DNA of 64,000 nt from Diogma glabrata (GCA_963693315.1 OY856188.1:264735114-264799113), one strand, 5' to 3'. Shown: positions 43,620 to 56,550, counted from the first letter of the stretch. Notes: generated by a model not told the origin, from the sequence alone. A program made the numbers and translations.

Positions 43620-43735
43620 CACAACGCATGTTGTTGTGGCACCTAGGTCTTTAAAGGTTCTTATGTGTTCATGTGACACATATTGCAATCCCTACTACAC
43701 AGCACATTTGATTTAAAAAAATTAAAAAAGGCAAT
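43620..43735 (+). mobile_element. LINE 3'-end stub, plus strand
   Basis: ACGCATGTTGTTGTGGCACC, then TAGGTCTTTAAAGG, the conserved hairpin (ATGTGT, 7-nt loop, ACACAT), CCCTACTACACAGCAC and a short A-rich tail. It corresponds to about 4790-4895 of the intact LINE, so this is a severely 5'-truncated insertion. Confidence 0.85.
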
Positions 43736-44984
43736 TTAACTCAAATCTCTCTCAAAAAGTAGTTAGGCTTGCAATGTAGATCTCTTTGGTTATAATTTAA
43801 TATTTTCAAGCTCATTTGGCTCATCTTGAGTTTTTTCAAAACCAGTTCTAGTTTCTAATAATCTCTATATCTGGATGCTTTTACACTGCACATGTTTCTT
43901 ACGTATTATGGCACGATTTATACAACCTTAACACAAACAGTGTGCTTAACAACGATCTAGGTGTGGGGCGGGTATTGCCAAATGACTAGTAAATCGATGG
44001 GATCAATGCGATACGTGTGGAAAATCAACCAAACTGGAGGCCAATTCTAAAACAAAGTTTCAGAGAAGCCAGTTGTACCAGTTGTAGACAGCCTACAAGC
44101 GTAACTTGTCGTGTCAAGTTATCTGGGCTCTGACTTGTGGACTATGTTGTCGCATTATCGCGTGAGAACAACAATGGGAAAAAAAATATAAGAACAAACG
44201 TAATAGATCTGAAAAAGCTTATCAAAAAAAAACCAGCGTCACCGTGACATCAGTGGATTGATGAAATCTGAAAAGGCACTAATGAAAAGGCATCAACAGT
44301 CCAGAAAACTTTCAGGGCGTGATTAGTTGTGAGGGTTTAAGAATGCCAGAAGGCAGGGTATTAAATAGTAAACGTAAAAGCTCGGCGTAACCACCAATGG
44401 CCATCCAGAAGTGAACATCTCAGTGACTTTCCCTCTTAAGGAAAACTACTGCAACAATTGTAAATCATTTTGGACATAATATTGATGGGTTTGCATAACA
44501 ACACGTTGCAACTATAACATTTTTTTGTAAATTGACCTTGATCAGATACATCCCCAACAATTACATTGATTTATTTTTTATGAATTTGGAGAAACTTTTA
44601 AATGCCCATTTGATAAAGATTTGCTCGAAAGATTTACAGTGTTGATACCGGAAATTATAAAAAGTTTAGGTCTTTCGGAGAAAAGAATCAAATGGTTGTT
44701 ATGCGCTACAATTGGAAAACTGAGATTACCAGTAATTTCTGAACATCAGATTCAATGAAAACCCTCCGGTTACAATATTTTCCGGATGGTATTCGTCTAG
44801 ACCGTCCTCTTTTTCTAATCCTAAGCAATACAAATTTTGCTACAACGATTCTCGGTATGGATAAGCAGCCAAAAATGTATGGATGTTTGAGCCTTTGCGA
44901 CGAGATTGATACCCTACCTTTGTTTGTCGCGATAACGTTAGGACGGTTTAGTTTTCTGATTATTTTTTAATTTGACTGGGTTGA
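43736..44984. other. No gene firmly supported
   Basis: Mixed composition. The frame at 44755-44970 may belong to the gypsy-like fragment that follows, but I see no motif in it. Confidence 0.3.
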
Positions 44985-45251
44985 AAGTTCGTCAGAGTGC
45001 TAGGTATCAATTTAGGTTTTGGGTTTGGCCGTGATTGTATCCATGCTTTTAAAATTGCGTCAATTACCAAACATATTATTGGTGCTGATTTTTTAACAAA
45101 ATTTGTGATCGTGGTAAACTTACAAAATAAGAAAGTTTTCGACTGTAATACGTCGCTCACTGTTAATGCCATGGGATTGGATTCCATTACCAACGGTCAG
45201 ATCATTTATGGCCCACGAACGGAAATCTTCTTCGTGATTGTTCAAGCATAA
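44985..45251 (+). pseudogene. gypsy-like protease C-terminal fragment
   Basis: An 84-codon frame (from 44997) reads LGINLGFGFGRDCIHAFKIA, then IIGADFLTKFVIVVNLQNKK, the second half of a retropepsin-type protease as found between gag and RT in gypsy elements. The catalytic DSG motif and the RT are not visible. It lies on the opposite strand to the 33-36 kb element, so it is a separate insertion. Confidence 0.65.
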
Positions 45252-45959
45252 TACAAGAGCCGATATACGATTTATCTGATACGCACAGCAAAATACATGG
45301 AATATTCCCGGAAGGCCAACCATAAAATATTCATGGTCTCGTAGACTACATTTAAAAAAACATAAAAGTGCAAGAATGAGTTCAGTACGGACACAAACCA
45401 TAGAGGTTTCTTTTAAAATATGTATTTGTTAAAAAAAAATTTAAGTTTTGTCAATCTGAAGAAAGGAATTACAAAACCTTAAACCTAAATGAGCTAAACA
45501 AGCCTCCCGGCTGAATGAATTGAAAGATTACACGAGAATGTTAACCATGCAAACCATATAGGTTGGCTAATACTACCACGCCCAGAGAACTTGAAAGTGA
45601 CTGTCACACTCTTTACGGAAAAATGTAACAAGTGAATTTTAAACGTTTTTAAGTCATTCAAACCAATCAGAGTGGGCTGATTTTCGGAGTGATTTTCAAC
45701 TTTCCTGCAAAAAGAGGAGAAATGGTTGCTACCGCAACTCATGCTAGAATATTCAAAAATAGTCTGACACTTGAATTTATCCCAGAACAATTAAGATCGG
45801 GAAATGGGATATCAATTTTAAAAGTGGAAAAAATGAATTTCACACAGCTGAAATCTAACAGCCTCATAAGTTTTTCATGTTAAAGCCGATGTCAAAGATA
45901 ACCGACCACTACATACACAGATGTACTCTGCAAAATTATATTTAAAAGATAGTTAACAC
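45252..45959. other. No gene firmly supported
   Basis: Frames at 45494-45790 (minus) and 45689-45883 (plus) overlap each other and carry no motif. Transposon debris is likely given both neighbours. Confidence 0.3.
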
Positions 45960-46330
45960 GCATACAGAGAGAATAAATTAAGGGAAATAACGCTGTAGAA
46001 GTTTATAAAAGAATTGAGAGAGACAGTGAACCACAAGAAAGTTGTTATCTGTGTTTTTCTAGACATTAAAGCAGTCTTTGACTAAAGCTTCCACGGTTCG
46101 GTGGAGTGTTTGATCACGTTTCATATGAAGCTAAGTGGTTGTATTAGGTAACCAGGACACCAAATGCCTTAACAACGTGAGGGAAAAGGTATTTTGGGTA
46201 GAAGTGCACTTTGTATAATTATATAGACGGTTGATAATTTGGTGAACGCATCTGTTGAATTTGGGTAAGACCATAGTGATCTAATTTGCTCAGAAATGGA
46301 AATTTATTCTTTCGCAAATGGGGCAATTAG
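45960..46330 (+). pseudogene. LINE reverse transcriptase fragment
   Basis: VNHKKVVICVFLDIKAVFD (46026-46082) matches the FLDIxxAFD box around the first catalytic aspartate of R1/Jockey-type reverse transcriptases, and is followed at once by TAA. Downstream frames resemble the region leading to the polymerase box but are badly shifted. A dead fragment, not from the family of the intact LINE. Confidence 0.55.
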
Positions 46331-46359
46331 AATGATATGTCATTTCGCACCAATGAAGA

Positions 46360-46490
46360 TGACTAGGCTCGTTACCCATCATTTAGAGGTTGAAAATAAA
46401 GTCTCGTATCCCCTCCTGAGAATTAGGCTGATTCCCCATCATTTAAAGGTTGAAAATATAGTCACGTAGCCCCTTCTGAGAATTAGTTTT
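46360..46490 (+). repeat. 62-bp tandem duplication
   Basis: TAGGCTNGTTNCCCATCATTT, then GGTTGAAAATANAGTC, then CCCCTNCTGAGAATTAG occurs twice (starts about 46364 and 46426). Confidence 0.85.
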
Positions 46491-47751
46491 GCAAGTAAAG
46501 GGAACTAAGAAAAAAGAGAGATACTCGACTCTATTGATCCTGTCACAGAAAACAAATGACTTGAGTTACCAAAGCAGCTGGCAACTACAACTTCACAAGA
46601 AAATACACATCGATTAATAAAGCAGAGTTAAGCAGTGAGTTCACTACGTTCAATATGAGCAATAATGTAAAAACACAGTATGCATGGCTGGTTCTGGAAC
46701 CGAGGTAGGTGCCAGTTAAGTATAGTATTCCGACATAAAACTGAAAAGACTGAAACAAGGGGAACATATATTAATGAGTTTTAAACCAAAATTAATTTAA
46801 TCGAAAGATGAAAAAACTTAAATCTGAGGAGCATTCCAAAACCTAATTGTGGTTTTTTAACCAAAAATAGAGAAGTGACTTGACTCAAGTTTAAACAAGA
46901 ACAGTTTTTTCACCCTACACAGATAGAAATCTAGGTTTTTTTATGCCTCATAGGGTACATTCCATGCTTAAATTACGTTAATTCTCAACCGTGAATAAGC
47001 CAGATGTATTATATACTTATACGTTATACTTGTTCAAAAAATCACTAAGGAGCTTATTATGCATATTATTCATAGAATTTAATGAGTATCGGGTACGTAG
47101 CATGACCAATTAGGAACAGAGAAATAACTTTGTTGTAAAAATGTTATGTACTTATTAGAGAAATAAATATAACTATTAAAATATAACTATTTTTAATAAA
47201 ATAATATACCTCTAATTCATAAATTTATGGCGCTTAGTAATAAATAAATTACGAACTAGGCATTTACATTCCTAGCATTTAGAATTTTAAGATAAAGTGT
47301 CGAGATACCGAAAACCTCATGGTCATGATTTGTCATACTCGTAAGTCAAATTATATAATCATATACTAAACCTTATGTTCATATTACATATTTTCATATT
47401 TATCTATCATATTTAGATATCACAAAGTTTGTGTATATACAACTCACCTTACACAAAAATGTCTAGTGAATTATAAAAAATGTTTTTTTGTCTATTATTT
47501 TTTAATTATATTTCCTGTCGGAAAACTAATTGTAAAATTCCGCATTAATACAAAATACTCCATGCCTACAAAACATATAAAATAACTAGAAAATAAAAAT
47601 TATTATTTGATGAGGATATATTGTAAACCTTGTTATTCATAAAATTTCATGCTTCCTAGTTCTATTACATGCACATTTTTAAATATAAACTGATTATCAG
47701 GCGTGAAAAATTATATTTTTGTTATTCATTGTTTATCAATAGTAGAAGAGC
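46491..47751. other. No feature recognised
   Basis: AT-rich, no coding or repeat signal seen. Confidence 0.4.
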
Positions 47752-48708
47752 AAGAGCCAGTGACGGCCAGACCTTCGTTATTTTATAAAAGCTGAAAGTT
47801 TTTCTGCGCATACCCCCCACTTAGGAAGGAACAATTAGTGACATATAAAGTTTGGATCATGGTGGCTTTGGCAAGGAGCAGGTAACAAAGAGGCCTCCAA
47901 AGTTTCGTGCAAGTATAAAGGTTAATTTTTTTATATATTATTTATTTTTAATAATTTGTAAATAAACTTTCGTCATAGTATAAAATTAATTTTTTATTCG
48001 CCGTGTTAGTGTAGTTTATTGCTGTATTTTGCGGCTTTAAAGTACCACTTTTCAACTATTTATTTTGTTGTCATAGCTACGTCCTAAAAAGTAAAAAGTA
48101 TTTGTACTTGTTTAAATTCTATGAAAAATAAAAATTTTTATCAAAGCAACCCTCAAATTCAAAATTTCATTATCCAATTAAAATAGTTGTTATCATTTGT
48201 TGTCATAGCTACACAATAATTTGGAAAAAATAATAAATATTTTGTCAAAGGTTACTTGTTCCACATATTTTTATTTTAAAATTTATGAAAATTTATAATT
48301 TACAATTTACAATTTAATTTATAAGTGATACACGGACGTAAGCTATTTTGGACTTAATGTGGGTGCAAATTTCGGCTAGCGCCTCGATTTGCAAACTCCA
48401 CATCCGTCCAAAATCTTTAGCTTTATGTCCTAGCATCATAATGTACTATTTTTAAACATGTTTTCTGGCTATAAAACATTATTTATTAAATTAAATCCCC
48501 CCTATCCCGAACAATATATAAAAAAATTACCCTTTATACTTTTACGAAGCTTTGGAGGAATTGTATGCCCCTATGTCACCTGTTCCCTGCCAAAGCCACG
48601 ATGATCCAAACATCATATGTCGCTAATTGTTCCTACCTGAGTAGGGGGTATGCATAGGGAAACTGTCAGCTTTTTTAAATAACGAAGGTCTGGCCGTCGC
48701 TGGCTCTT
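47752..48708. mobile_element. 957-bp foldback element, about 190-bp terminal arms
   Basis: Ends AAGAGCCAGTGACGGCCAGA (left) and, on the complement, AAGAGCCAGCGACGGCCAGA (right). The arms pair for about 190 bp (47752-47935 and 48520-48708). The interior holds a GTTGTCATAGCTAC repeat (about 48068 and 48200) and the hairpin repeat also found at 7.6 kb. No protein frame. Confidence 0.88.
48240..48450 (-). repeat. Dispersed repeat with snap-back hairpin (copy 2)
   Basis: Complement of the repeat at 7595-7830. Hairpin 48344-48414: ATTTTGGAC and GTCCAAAAT at the base, centre GGCTAGCGCCTCG. This copy is the interior of the foldback 47752-48708. Confidence 0.8.
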
Positions 48709-48989
48709 AGTCTATAATCATTGTTTTGTTTTTTCAAAATTTTATGCCAACGTTTTATATTCCACGACTAAATATTTATAAAAATGAATGCCTTAAAGTC
48801 ATGAATGTTACAATAATATTATAAAAAGTGGTTATAGGAAATAACCGTTTATAATTATGTTATACAAAACTTATGACCTGCAATCATAGCTTTATTTTTA
48901 TCCCTGTAAAAATTTTAGGGTGGCCAAACAGAATGTAAGTAGAGTCTGAACATAATATTTTTTTGGAAAATGTATATATGTATAACATT
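48709..48989. other. No feature recognised
   Basis: Short AT-rich spacer between two foldback elements. Confidence 0.4.
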
Positions 48990-49235
48990 TTCAACAACTG
49001 TTCAACCCACTTGTTTGTAAAAACTTAATTATTTAAAATATTTCAAAGTACATCTGACACTTCCAGGAAGTTCATATTCTTTTTATTTTACATTTAGTTT
49101 TCTATAATTATGGAAAAATTAAACGAATATGAGACGGTTTTCACGGAATTGTCAAATGTATTTCTATGAAATATTTAAAATAACAGTGTTTTTGCAAACA
49201 AGTGGTTTGAGAAGTTGTTGAAACAGTTGTTGAAC
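48990..49235. mobile_element. 246-bp snap-back MITE
   Basis: Arms of about 70 bp: TTCAACAACTG and CCACTTGTTTG with TATTTAAAATATTTCA on the left pair with their complements on the right (49157-49235). The right arm has a short extra GAAGTTGTTGAAA. Confidence 0.8.
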
Positions 49236-51714
49236 TAACTAACAGGACATCTTGCCCTCCAGAAAAACACACATACTAAAACATCCCACACCTCAAACAA
49301 AAACTTTACACATCAAATCAAAATCATAAAACAAATAATTGTAAGAAAAAATTTTCACATTCAAAACTTCAAACTACAAACAAATAAAAATATTAAAAAT
49401 TCAAAAATAGAATTTTCAACCGCACAAAAACTAAGATTTAAAAATGGAAAATATGACCACAGGACACAAGCTGGGCCAGGTATAGACCATTCATTTTCTT
49501 AGTGTACAAACTATCCAATACGCTGCACAGAGCCAGAGAAAAATTAGGATTAGAAGTCATATAGACTAAGAATGTGTCGAATGAGATGGATTGGGGAAAA
49601 CAGGAACTAAAAATTAACAAAAAAGTAAAAATTATCTTTTTCAAAGAACCCAATTTTAGAGGATACATAATACGACAAGGATAAACGGCTACAGCATTTT
49701 TGATAAGTCAGAACTTTGTGGATTATTGTCGCCATTAGAAAAAATGGAGTGCATGCCCTTGTGCAGAAGTAATATGTTGGATAGGTATTATTGCAAAATA
49801 TGTTTTCTTAGCAGTGCGGCATGTTAATAATCACTGTACCCTATCCGAATCCAACCTACTAACAAACTAATAATCCACTTGAATATAACAACAACTTCAT
49901 ATTCATATTAGTTTTGATATAAATTTCGTTTCTGTATATTAAACCTTTGATCGGCGAGTCAATTGCACACTTACCAAAATTTCGTAAACTTTCTTTGGTG
50001 TTTAAGTTCTTCAAACAAAGTTTGATTTTGTGAAAATTTATTATTTGTTTTTTTTTTAAGCACATTAAAAATATCTTTACTTCTACTTCTGTAATTCTAC
50101 AAAAATTTAAAAAAAAACTTACTTCTCGTTTCCTTCTACAAAAAGATTAAAATCCAAATACAAAGTATAAAACTCAAATTTTTTGACGAACTAAGTTAAA
50201 AATAGAGATAAAAAAAAAACATTGACAAGCTTATAGAGTTCTTACATTGTAAAACGAATTGAAGTGATTGAAGTTAAATTTTGTATTTTATAGGAAAAAT
50301 AAAATGGGAAAATTCGATTTTCAATAACATAATACTGCGTATGTTCAAAAGCTTAATGTTTTGTGAAACTAAATAAAGTTTCGTTTTTTTTCTCTCAATA
50401 AGCATATTATTAGCGTAAAGGTTTTATCTTTTATTTGACACAAATGACTTTGAAAAGATGTTATTGGAAATTATTTTCGATCAATTGAATTAATTTTAAT
50501 GAGGCAGAATCGAGAAGAATTTTTGAATGGAATTTTTTCTATTTGGATATTGTTTTTTGTTTGGCGTTGTAAATAAACCTTGCTATAACCATTTCATTAG
50601 AACACTACTAACTTTGTATTTCTAACCGAGATCAATGTAATCAATCAAACTAGAAGTAAATCCACATATCAGAAATTATTTCAATCAATTGTTTCAACCG
50701 ATTTTCTTTTTTCCATCATTTTCAAACGATTTGTTTCTGATTGATATGCTTGAAAAAAAAAAGTTTTCAATTAATTTCTTAATCAGACAAGTGATTTCTA
50801 TACCAATATCTAGATCTTTGATATATTTATTGAATTAAAAAAAAAATTGAAAAATCAATCAAATTAAAATAAAACAATTAACTCAAAACAGGAAAACTAT
50901 TGAATTCGAAACTTTTTCGACAATGCATATAGAATTTTCTAAGAAAAATAAAAATATATTTCTCATTTTTCAATTAAATTCCTCTTGTATTCTTTCTACA
51001 TCTTAATTTTTTTTTTGTTACAAATATATATTGCTCCTGAATTGATCCATTTCCTTTTGTTCCTCTTAACATATTTTGCTTGTTCAGCAAATAGAACAAA
51101 TTGAAATAAATAAAAAGGTAAACGTATTATTTTTTGTAAGATATTTTTTTTTTGTTATATTTTCATTTCTTTAATATAAGGAAAATATAAATTTATAATT
51201 TTCTACTTTTTTACGTTGTGAAAATAATTTTTTTTTTCGTATTTTTGTTTTTGTTAGAGAAAATAAGAAAAGTTATTAATAAAAGAAAATGTGTTATGCT
51301 TAGTTTTGAATCTTTTCGTATGAGAATTTGGAAAAATAATTCATTTTGTGAAGGAAATTTTTTGCTTAAAAAGAAAAGTCAATCTTATACATGTATTTAG
51401 ATATGAAATTTTTATGAAGAGAACAGAGATTTTAAGAAACACAGATTTCATTGTTTATATAAATGATCTGGGGCATTATCACTTTAAAATTAAATAACAG
51501 AATTATATAAATGTTTTAATTTTGATGTCACGATACAACTTTTCAGTCTAACTTTTTCAGCTTTTATTGTAACTGTTGATTGGTAAAAACTGGTAAAAAA
51601 GTTAACTATATTGCAAAGTTTGACGTAGTTTAAAAATCACGTGCAATAGCACGCAGGTCTCAACGGTATATTCGGATACCAAGCGCTGTTCTAATTAATC
51701 TAGCTGTAACTTGT
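49236..51714. other. No gene recognised
   Basis: AT-rich. Frames at 49438-49668, 49859-50065 and 51218-51400 lack motifs. Confidence 0.4.
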
Positions 51715-51860
51715 TTTATCTTTATTTTTCAAGTTACAGAACTGAGTGGAACCTTGAGGAACACCTGTATTAGTTGAAAAGACTTTCGTGTCTTTCGGAT
51801 CTTAAGTGAAAAATCCTTGGTAGTGTAGATCGAACGCATGGTCTTCCGGAGCGTTAATAT
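51715..51860 (-). pseudogene. Tiny LINE reverse transcriptase remnant
   Basis: The complement of 51733-51780 reads STNTGVPQGSTQF. GVPQGS is the conserved turn just before the polymerase box in LINE reverse transcriptases. The surrounding translation (DPKDTKVF before it) is only loosely compatible. Too short to classify. Confidence 0.35.
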
Positions 51861-52206
51861 TAAAAAGAAAAAGATCTGAATAAGGGAGAAATCTGATCAA
51901 AAACTAGACTTTTTCACAAGAAAAGTTTAACATCCCTGTTATTGGCTTCACCACCTTCAATGGAGGTAAATTGAAACACGGTTATCGAGCATATATTATC
52001 GGTCTATACATAGGCAAAATCTTTTTCTGCCTACTGACCGACCGTCTTTCATGGTCAACGAAAATTCGAATACAATTGAACTGATTAAAAAAAATTGTTT
52101 TCTGAAGTTATTAGTGGTATTAGAAGTGTGTCAAAAAAGATTGAGGTTGTGTGGGTATTTTATTATTTTCAAATATTTTGTTACCGAATTATTTTTAACA
52201 AACATA
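51861..52206. other. No feature recognised
   Basis: Mixed composition, possibly the decayed remainder of the LINE remnant to its left. Confidence 0.3.
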
Positions 52207-52455
52207 TCGTCGCTTTAATAATGAAACAACGTATGCTATTTATACGTTGTTTTTATATTATAGGTGCGCTGCAGTCCCCATAAGGGTATCTTTGAATTGG
52301 CGTTTTTACATTTTCGAATTATTTTATGACTGGGGGTAAGAATTAATAAATTATAAATTAACGTCCATGCAAATGCATGCGCACATCAAACTTTAAACTC
52401 AAATATCTCGAAACTATACTTTTGCGTATACGTCATTTCATTATTAAAGCGACGA
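52207..52455. mobile_element. About 250-bp MITE with inverted ends
   Basis: TCGTCGCTTTAATAATGAAA at 52207 pairs with its complement at 52436-52455, and pairing continues into ACGTAT. No coding capacity. Confidence 0.75.
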
Positions 52456-52859
52456 ATAGAAGGTAACATTTTTGCTTAGAAAAATTTATCCCATATAAAA
52501 GTAATTATTTAGATGATACATAATTGAGTATTAATTTATGGCAAACAAACGCACAATTACTATTGTGAACGCTCCATAAATTAAAATATAATTACATACT
52601 ACATCCAACACTATAATTTCACACAGGCATTTCTTTTTCGCATGTTGTGATGGCATTTTATAACAAAACTGTGACCCAACAACAACAACAGTATGTCAAT
52701 ATTCTTCTTTACACATTTGACCATACTGTTTCCAATACTTTCCATACAATTCTTTTTATTATTAGAATATAGAATAGAACACTATATATCACTATAATAC
52801 ATTAGAGCAAAAATCGAAAGATATAATTCTTAAGCATTCAAAAAAACTTTTCGGCAGTT
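52456..52859. other. No feature recognised
   Basis: AT-rich spacer with no signal. Confidence 0.4.
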
Positions 52860-53599
52860 TCCTATTTTATCCCCCGTTAATAAAAAGTTGATTTTTTTTA
52901 GATAAATAGAAAGATTAGGTCCTCTGCATCCTTATTATGAAAAAAATTTTCGGGAATGAAAGGATCAAAAGTTATAAAGGATCAAACTTTCAATTTTACC
53001 TTGGTCCCCCCTTTGATTATTTTTTAGTTTTTTAAAATAAATATTAAACAAATTAATTAAAACGTAGTATTTCATAATATTTCATAATTATGAAAAAAAA
53101 ATTGTGGAAATGAGGGGGCCAAAAGTTATAAAGGATCAAACATTCAATTTTACCGTGGTGAACAGGATTATATAATTGTTCGTTTTTATTTTGATTTTAT
53201 TTGACTCGCTTCTGTGACCTTGCAGACATTCGATCAAAAATGGCCACCGCCAAAGGGGGAGGGGGACCACCACTGAGTAAAAGAAAATCATTTTGTTCCA
53301 ACAAAATTGAAATAAACCATCATTAAATCAACACCTCCCCCACCCCCGCACCACTACCCGAGTTTTTTTCCAATAAATTTATAATTTTTATAATATTTAT
53401 AAACAAATTTATAATATTTATTTTAAAAAAATTAAAAAATAATCAAGGGGGGACCTAGGTAAAATTGAAAGTTTGATCCTTAATAACTTTTGATCCTTTT
53501 ATTTCCGCAATTTTTTTTTTTCAGAATAAGGATGCAGAGGACCTAATCTTTCTATTTATATAAAAAATCAACTTTTTATTAACGGGGATAAAATAGGAT
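52860..53599. mobile_element. 740-bp foldback element, about 190-bp arms
   Basis: Ends TCCTATTTTATCCCCCGTTA (left) and, on the complement, TCCTATTTTATCCCCGTTAA (right). Arms run to about 53050 and from about 53390. Inside is a C/G-homopolymer-rich stretch (GGGGGAGGGGGACC at 53257, CCTCCCCCACCCCCGC at 53334). Part of the left arm (GGATCAAAAGTTATAAAGGA) is duplicated at about 53110. Confidence 0.88.
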
Positions 53600-54197
53600 T
53601 GTACCGACAAATGCATAATTATTATTGAGAATGCTCCGTAAATTAATTATAATTATTGCAACCACGTTAACGTTTGTATAAACAGTAGAAAATTTACATT
53701 AAAAGTGAACTTAAGAAAAATAGAAGTGTTTATATTATAATGGTGAAAACTATTTGTTTTTCGTCATATTAGTAATCATTAATTTTTGGATTAATGTTTA
53801 CCACGTAAATACAAGCCGAAGAAATATAAGTGATAATTTTCATCGCCTTTATCATTATTCTTACAATCGTCTCATCAACCCCAACCACACCCTACAAAAA
53901 TTATTGGAAATAAGTAGCCCGGTGTAAATGCCAGTGCTAGTAGTGCTAGTAACAGTGCTAGTAATTCGAAAGAGGCGATTTCAGACCAACTGTTTGCACA
54001 TTATCAAAAATTATACATTAATAACAAAAATATTTCGTTATACTTTTCCCACAGCATGGAGTTAAGAAATGCATGGCATGGCGGTCTACATCAAAATGAA
54101 TGTTTCTCAGAAACAGGTATCTAACTCAAATGCCAAAACTAGAATTATATTATAGTTTTATAGGAATCTACTGCATACCCAACTTACACACAAACAA
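53600..54197. other. No gene; short AGTGCTAGTA run
   Basis: 53930-53962 holds three near-copies of AGTGCTAGTA. Otherwise AT-rich without signal. Confidence 0.4.
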
Positions 54198-54205
54198 ATG
54201 CACAT
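54198..54205. repeat. Target-site duplication ATGCACAT (left)
   Basis: Exactly repeated at 54885-54892 on the other side of the element. Confidence 0.9.
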
Positions 54206-54884
54206 TAGGGTGGCCCTTAAAAAAAATTTTTAATTTTTTGTACGGCGCCCTCCCATTTCGTGTCAATACCCATAAAAAATGCATTTGCAAAATTTGAAAT
54301 CAATTGTTCAATTCTTAGGAGTGCACCACTTAAAGGGGCGGCCACTTAAAGTTCAGAGGTTTGGTTCTGAGCCTAAAAAAGTTTTAAATTTTTTGTACGA
54401 CCATACGACCCATAAAAATACTATTTGCAAAATTTAAAATCAATCGTTCAATTCTAAGGCGTGCCCCGGTCACTTAAATTGCCCGGTCACTTAAACTTTG
54501 CAAATAATATTTTTATGTGTATTGGACACGAAAATCGGAGGGTGTCGTACAAAAAAATTAAATTTTTTTAGGCTCCGAATAAAACCTCTCAACTTTAAAT
54601 GGCGCGGTGCACCCCTAAGAATCGAACAATTGATTTCAAATTTTGCAAATAATATTTTTATGGATATTGACACGAAGTGGGAGGGTGTCGTATACAAAAT
54701 TTAAATTTTTTTTAAGGCCCCGAACAAAACCTCTCCAATATAGGTGGCCAGGGGCACACCTTAGAATTGAACGATTGATTTCAAATTTTACAAATAATAT
54801 TTTTATGGGTATTGACCCGAAATGGGGGGTGCCGCAAACTGTACAATGAAAAAAAAATTCTAGAGTAACCTAAGGGCCACCCTA
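54206..54884. mobile_element. hAT-like non-autonomous element, 679 bp
   Basis: Terminal inverted repeats TAGGGTGGCCCTTA and TAAGGGCCACCCTA with a perfect 8-bp target duplication, the hallmarks of the hAT superfamily. The interior is built of units of about 145 bp (AAATNTTGCAAATAATATTT, then GACACGAAATNGGAGGGTG and a GTGCNCCNCTTA block): about two in one orientation on the left and three inverted on the right. The 68-codon frames at 54491-54849 are by-products of these units. No transposase. Confidence 0.92.
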
Positions 54885-54892
54885 ATGCACAT

Positions 54893-56009
54893 ACAATTCG
54901 AACCTCTCAGGGGTTAAGATATTTCTGCGCAATACGGGTGTTACCGAGGTACCTGAGCAATAGCTCGGCGCTTTTGTTCGCTAGTATATATCATAAGTCT
55001 GTTGTCACATCTAGTCCAAGTGGCAACATTGGCAAAGTCGTCTGAGTTACAAGCTGATGCTACCTTATCAGCGGATCCATCGGTGATCACCGAAGAATGG
55101 ATTTAGTTTACTGACCCAGATAAGAAGTGAGGTGTTAAAAGAAGTAGATTCTGCATTCATCAGAAGCAGTAATATATCAAGAAAAACGACTGTAATGGTT
55201 GAGCCTGTCATGGTTGATTGGATGAAAGTTCATATGCATAAGTTGGAATGCAGAAAAAACCGTTGTGAGACAAAATGTGCTCTTGTTTAACTTGTTCTAA
55301 AATCCAAGAGCTTAGACTCTATAAGTGCAGTACAGTACTCCTAGCAAAGCATGTATTTTGGATCTGATCGAAGTATTCATCTGGAAAACGTTTATAATTA
55401 TTGATGGTGATGCCTGGGTGCCCCTTTTCTTGTGGTTGCATTCTTTAAAGTACCTCTTGCTTTGCTCAAAAACCAAAATCAAGTTTTTATAGAAATACTG
55501 TCGAAGATTTTTGAAGAGTACACTTATACTACTCATCAGTGACTGTTTCACATGACCAAAATACCACTATATATATTCCACACAGAAAGACTCAAAAAAG
55601 GTTGCAAGGAAAAAGGGCTGGACGTCGACGCTGGACTGTATGGTAATATAAATATGGAATGCCCAAAACTGATGTATAGTAAATGATGCAAAACTGCAAG
55701 GAATGTCTCTTACAAGGGATTGCGATGCATTAACGCCGCTCAACATTAAAGGAAAAGAACGAATCTCAATATTCTTGGGAATGAAACCATTGCTGGTCTG
55801 CGGAGAAACTGCTTAAAATTTCATCAAAAGTGTAATATCGTATTGAATTTAATAACAACATAAGGAAAGTCAATTGTATTTAAGAAGAGTCAATCATTCG
55901 AACTATTAAGGGATGAGGTACACAGGAACACGAAAAGCAGTGGATATACGATTATTTTTATCAAAACGGAAGGTATACACAGGTAGTTACACCAATGTGT
56001 TCGGCGCTC
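54893..56009. other. No gene firmly supported
   Basis: Somewhat GC-richer than average. The LINE remnant that follows may begin upstream of 56010 (about 55600-56009), but no motif could be confirmed there. Confidence 0.3.
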
Positions 56010-56550
56010 ATGGACATAATATCTGATCTCTTTCTTTAGCATGACTTTGTCTTGTCACCTCGAGTACTACAAGTAGATAAAAGAGAAATTTTTGCTGATA
56101 CTTCTGAAGAGGTTCTACAAACGGCGTCGAGTATAAAAAAAATAACTTGCCTGGTTTGGATGGTATCCTAATCGTTATAAAAACTGCAATAAATAAACAT
56201 CGGGATATTTTCGGTGTATGTCTAAAATTTCGGTTTTTCTCCGCCTATACAATGGAAGCGGAAGCAAAGGAACTAGCAAAGGAATTGACTACCGTTCACA
56301 CTGAATACATTAAGCAAAGTTTCGCAAAATAGCGAAATTTTTAACCTGGTACAAAATGGTCAAAAAAAGAAATGGTGGTCTCTCTGACTGAACGACAGAT
56401 CGGTTTTAGTATAATGTTCTACCATTAAAGCCCTTGGCACAGTTTGCGACACAGTAATAAAACCATTAACAGGTGAAGAAAGGCTTAAAAGAAAAAAAAC
56501 GCTGTTTTTAATTGTATATAATAAGCTATTAGAACAGTCAAATTAGTTTT
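56010..56550 (+). pseudogene. R1-like LINE reverse transcriptase remnant
   Basis: Fragments in changing frames follow the RT N-terminus of R1-type LINEs: IISDLF, then EVLQTASSIKK, LPGLDGILIVIKTAINKHRD and IF (the KAPGxDGIPN box), LTERQIGF (the ERQFGFR box) and, after a shift, CSTIKALGTVCDTVIKPLTG (the RSTxDAI region). Stops at about 56037, 56330 and later. The catalytic aspartates are not preserved. Insertion-site specificity cannot be judged. Confidence 0.65.

Noticed and set aside
54491..54849. Three similar 68-codon frames, two starting MQIIF
   Set aside because: They are translations of the 145-bp units of the hAT-like element and appear on both strands.
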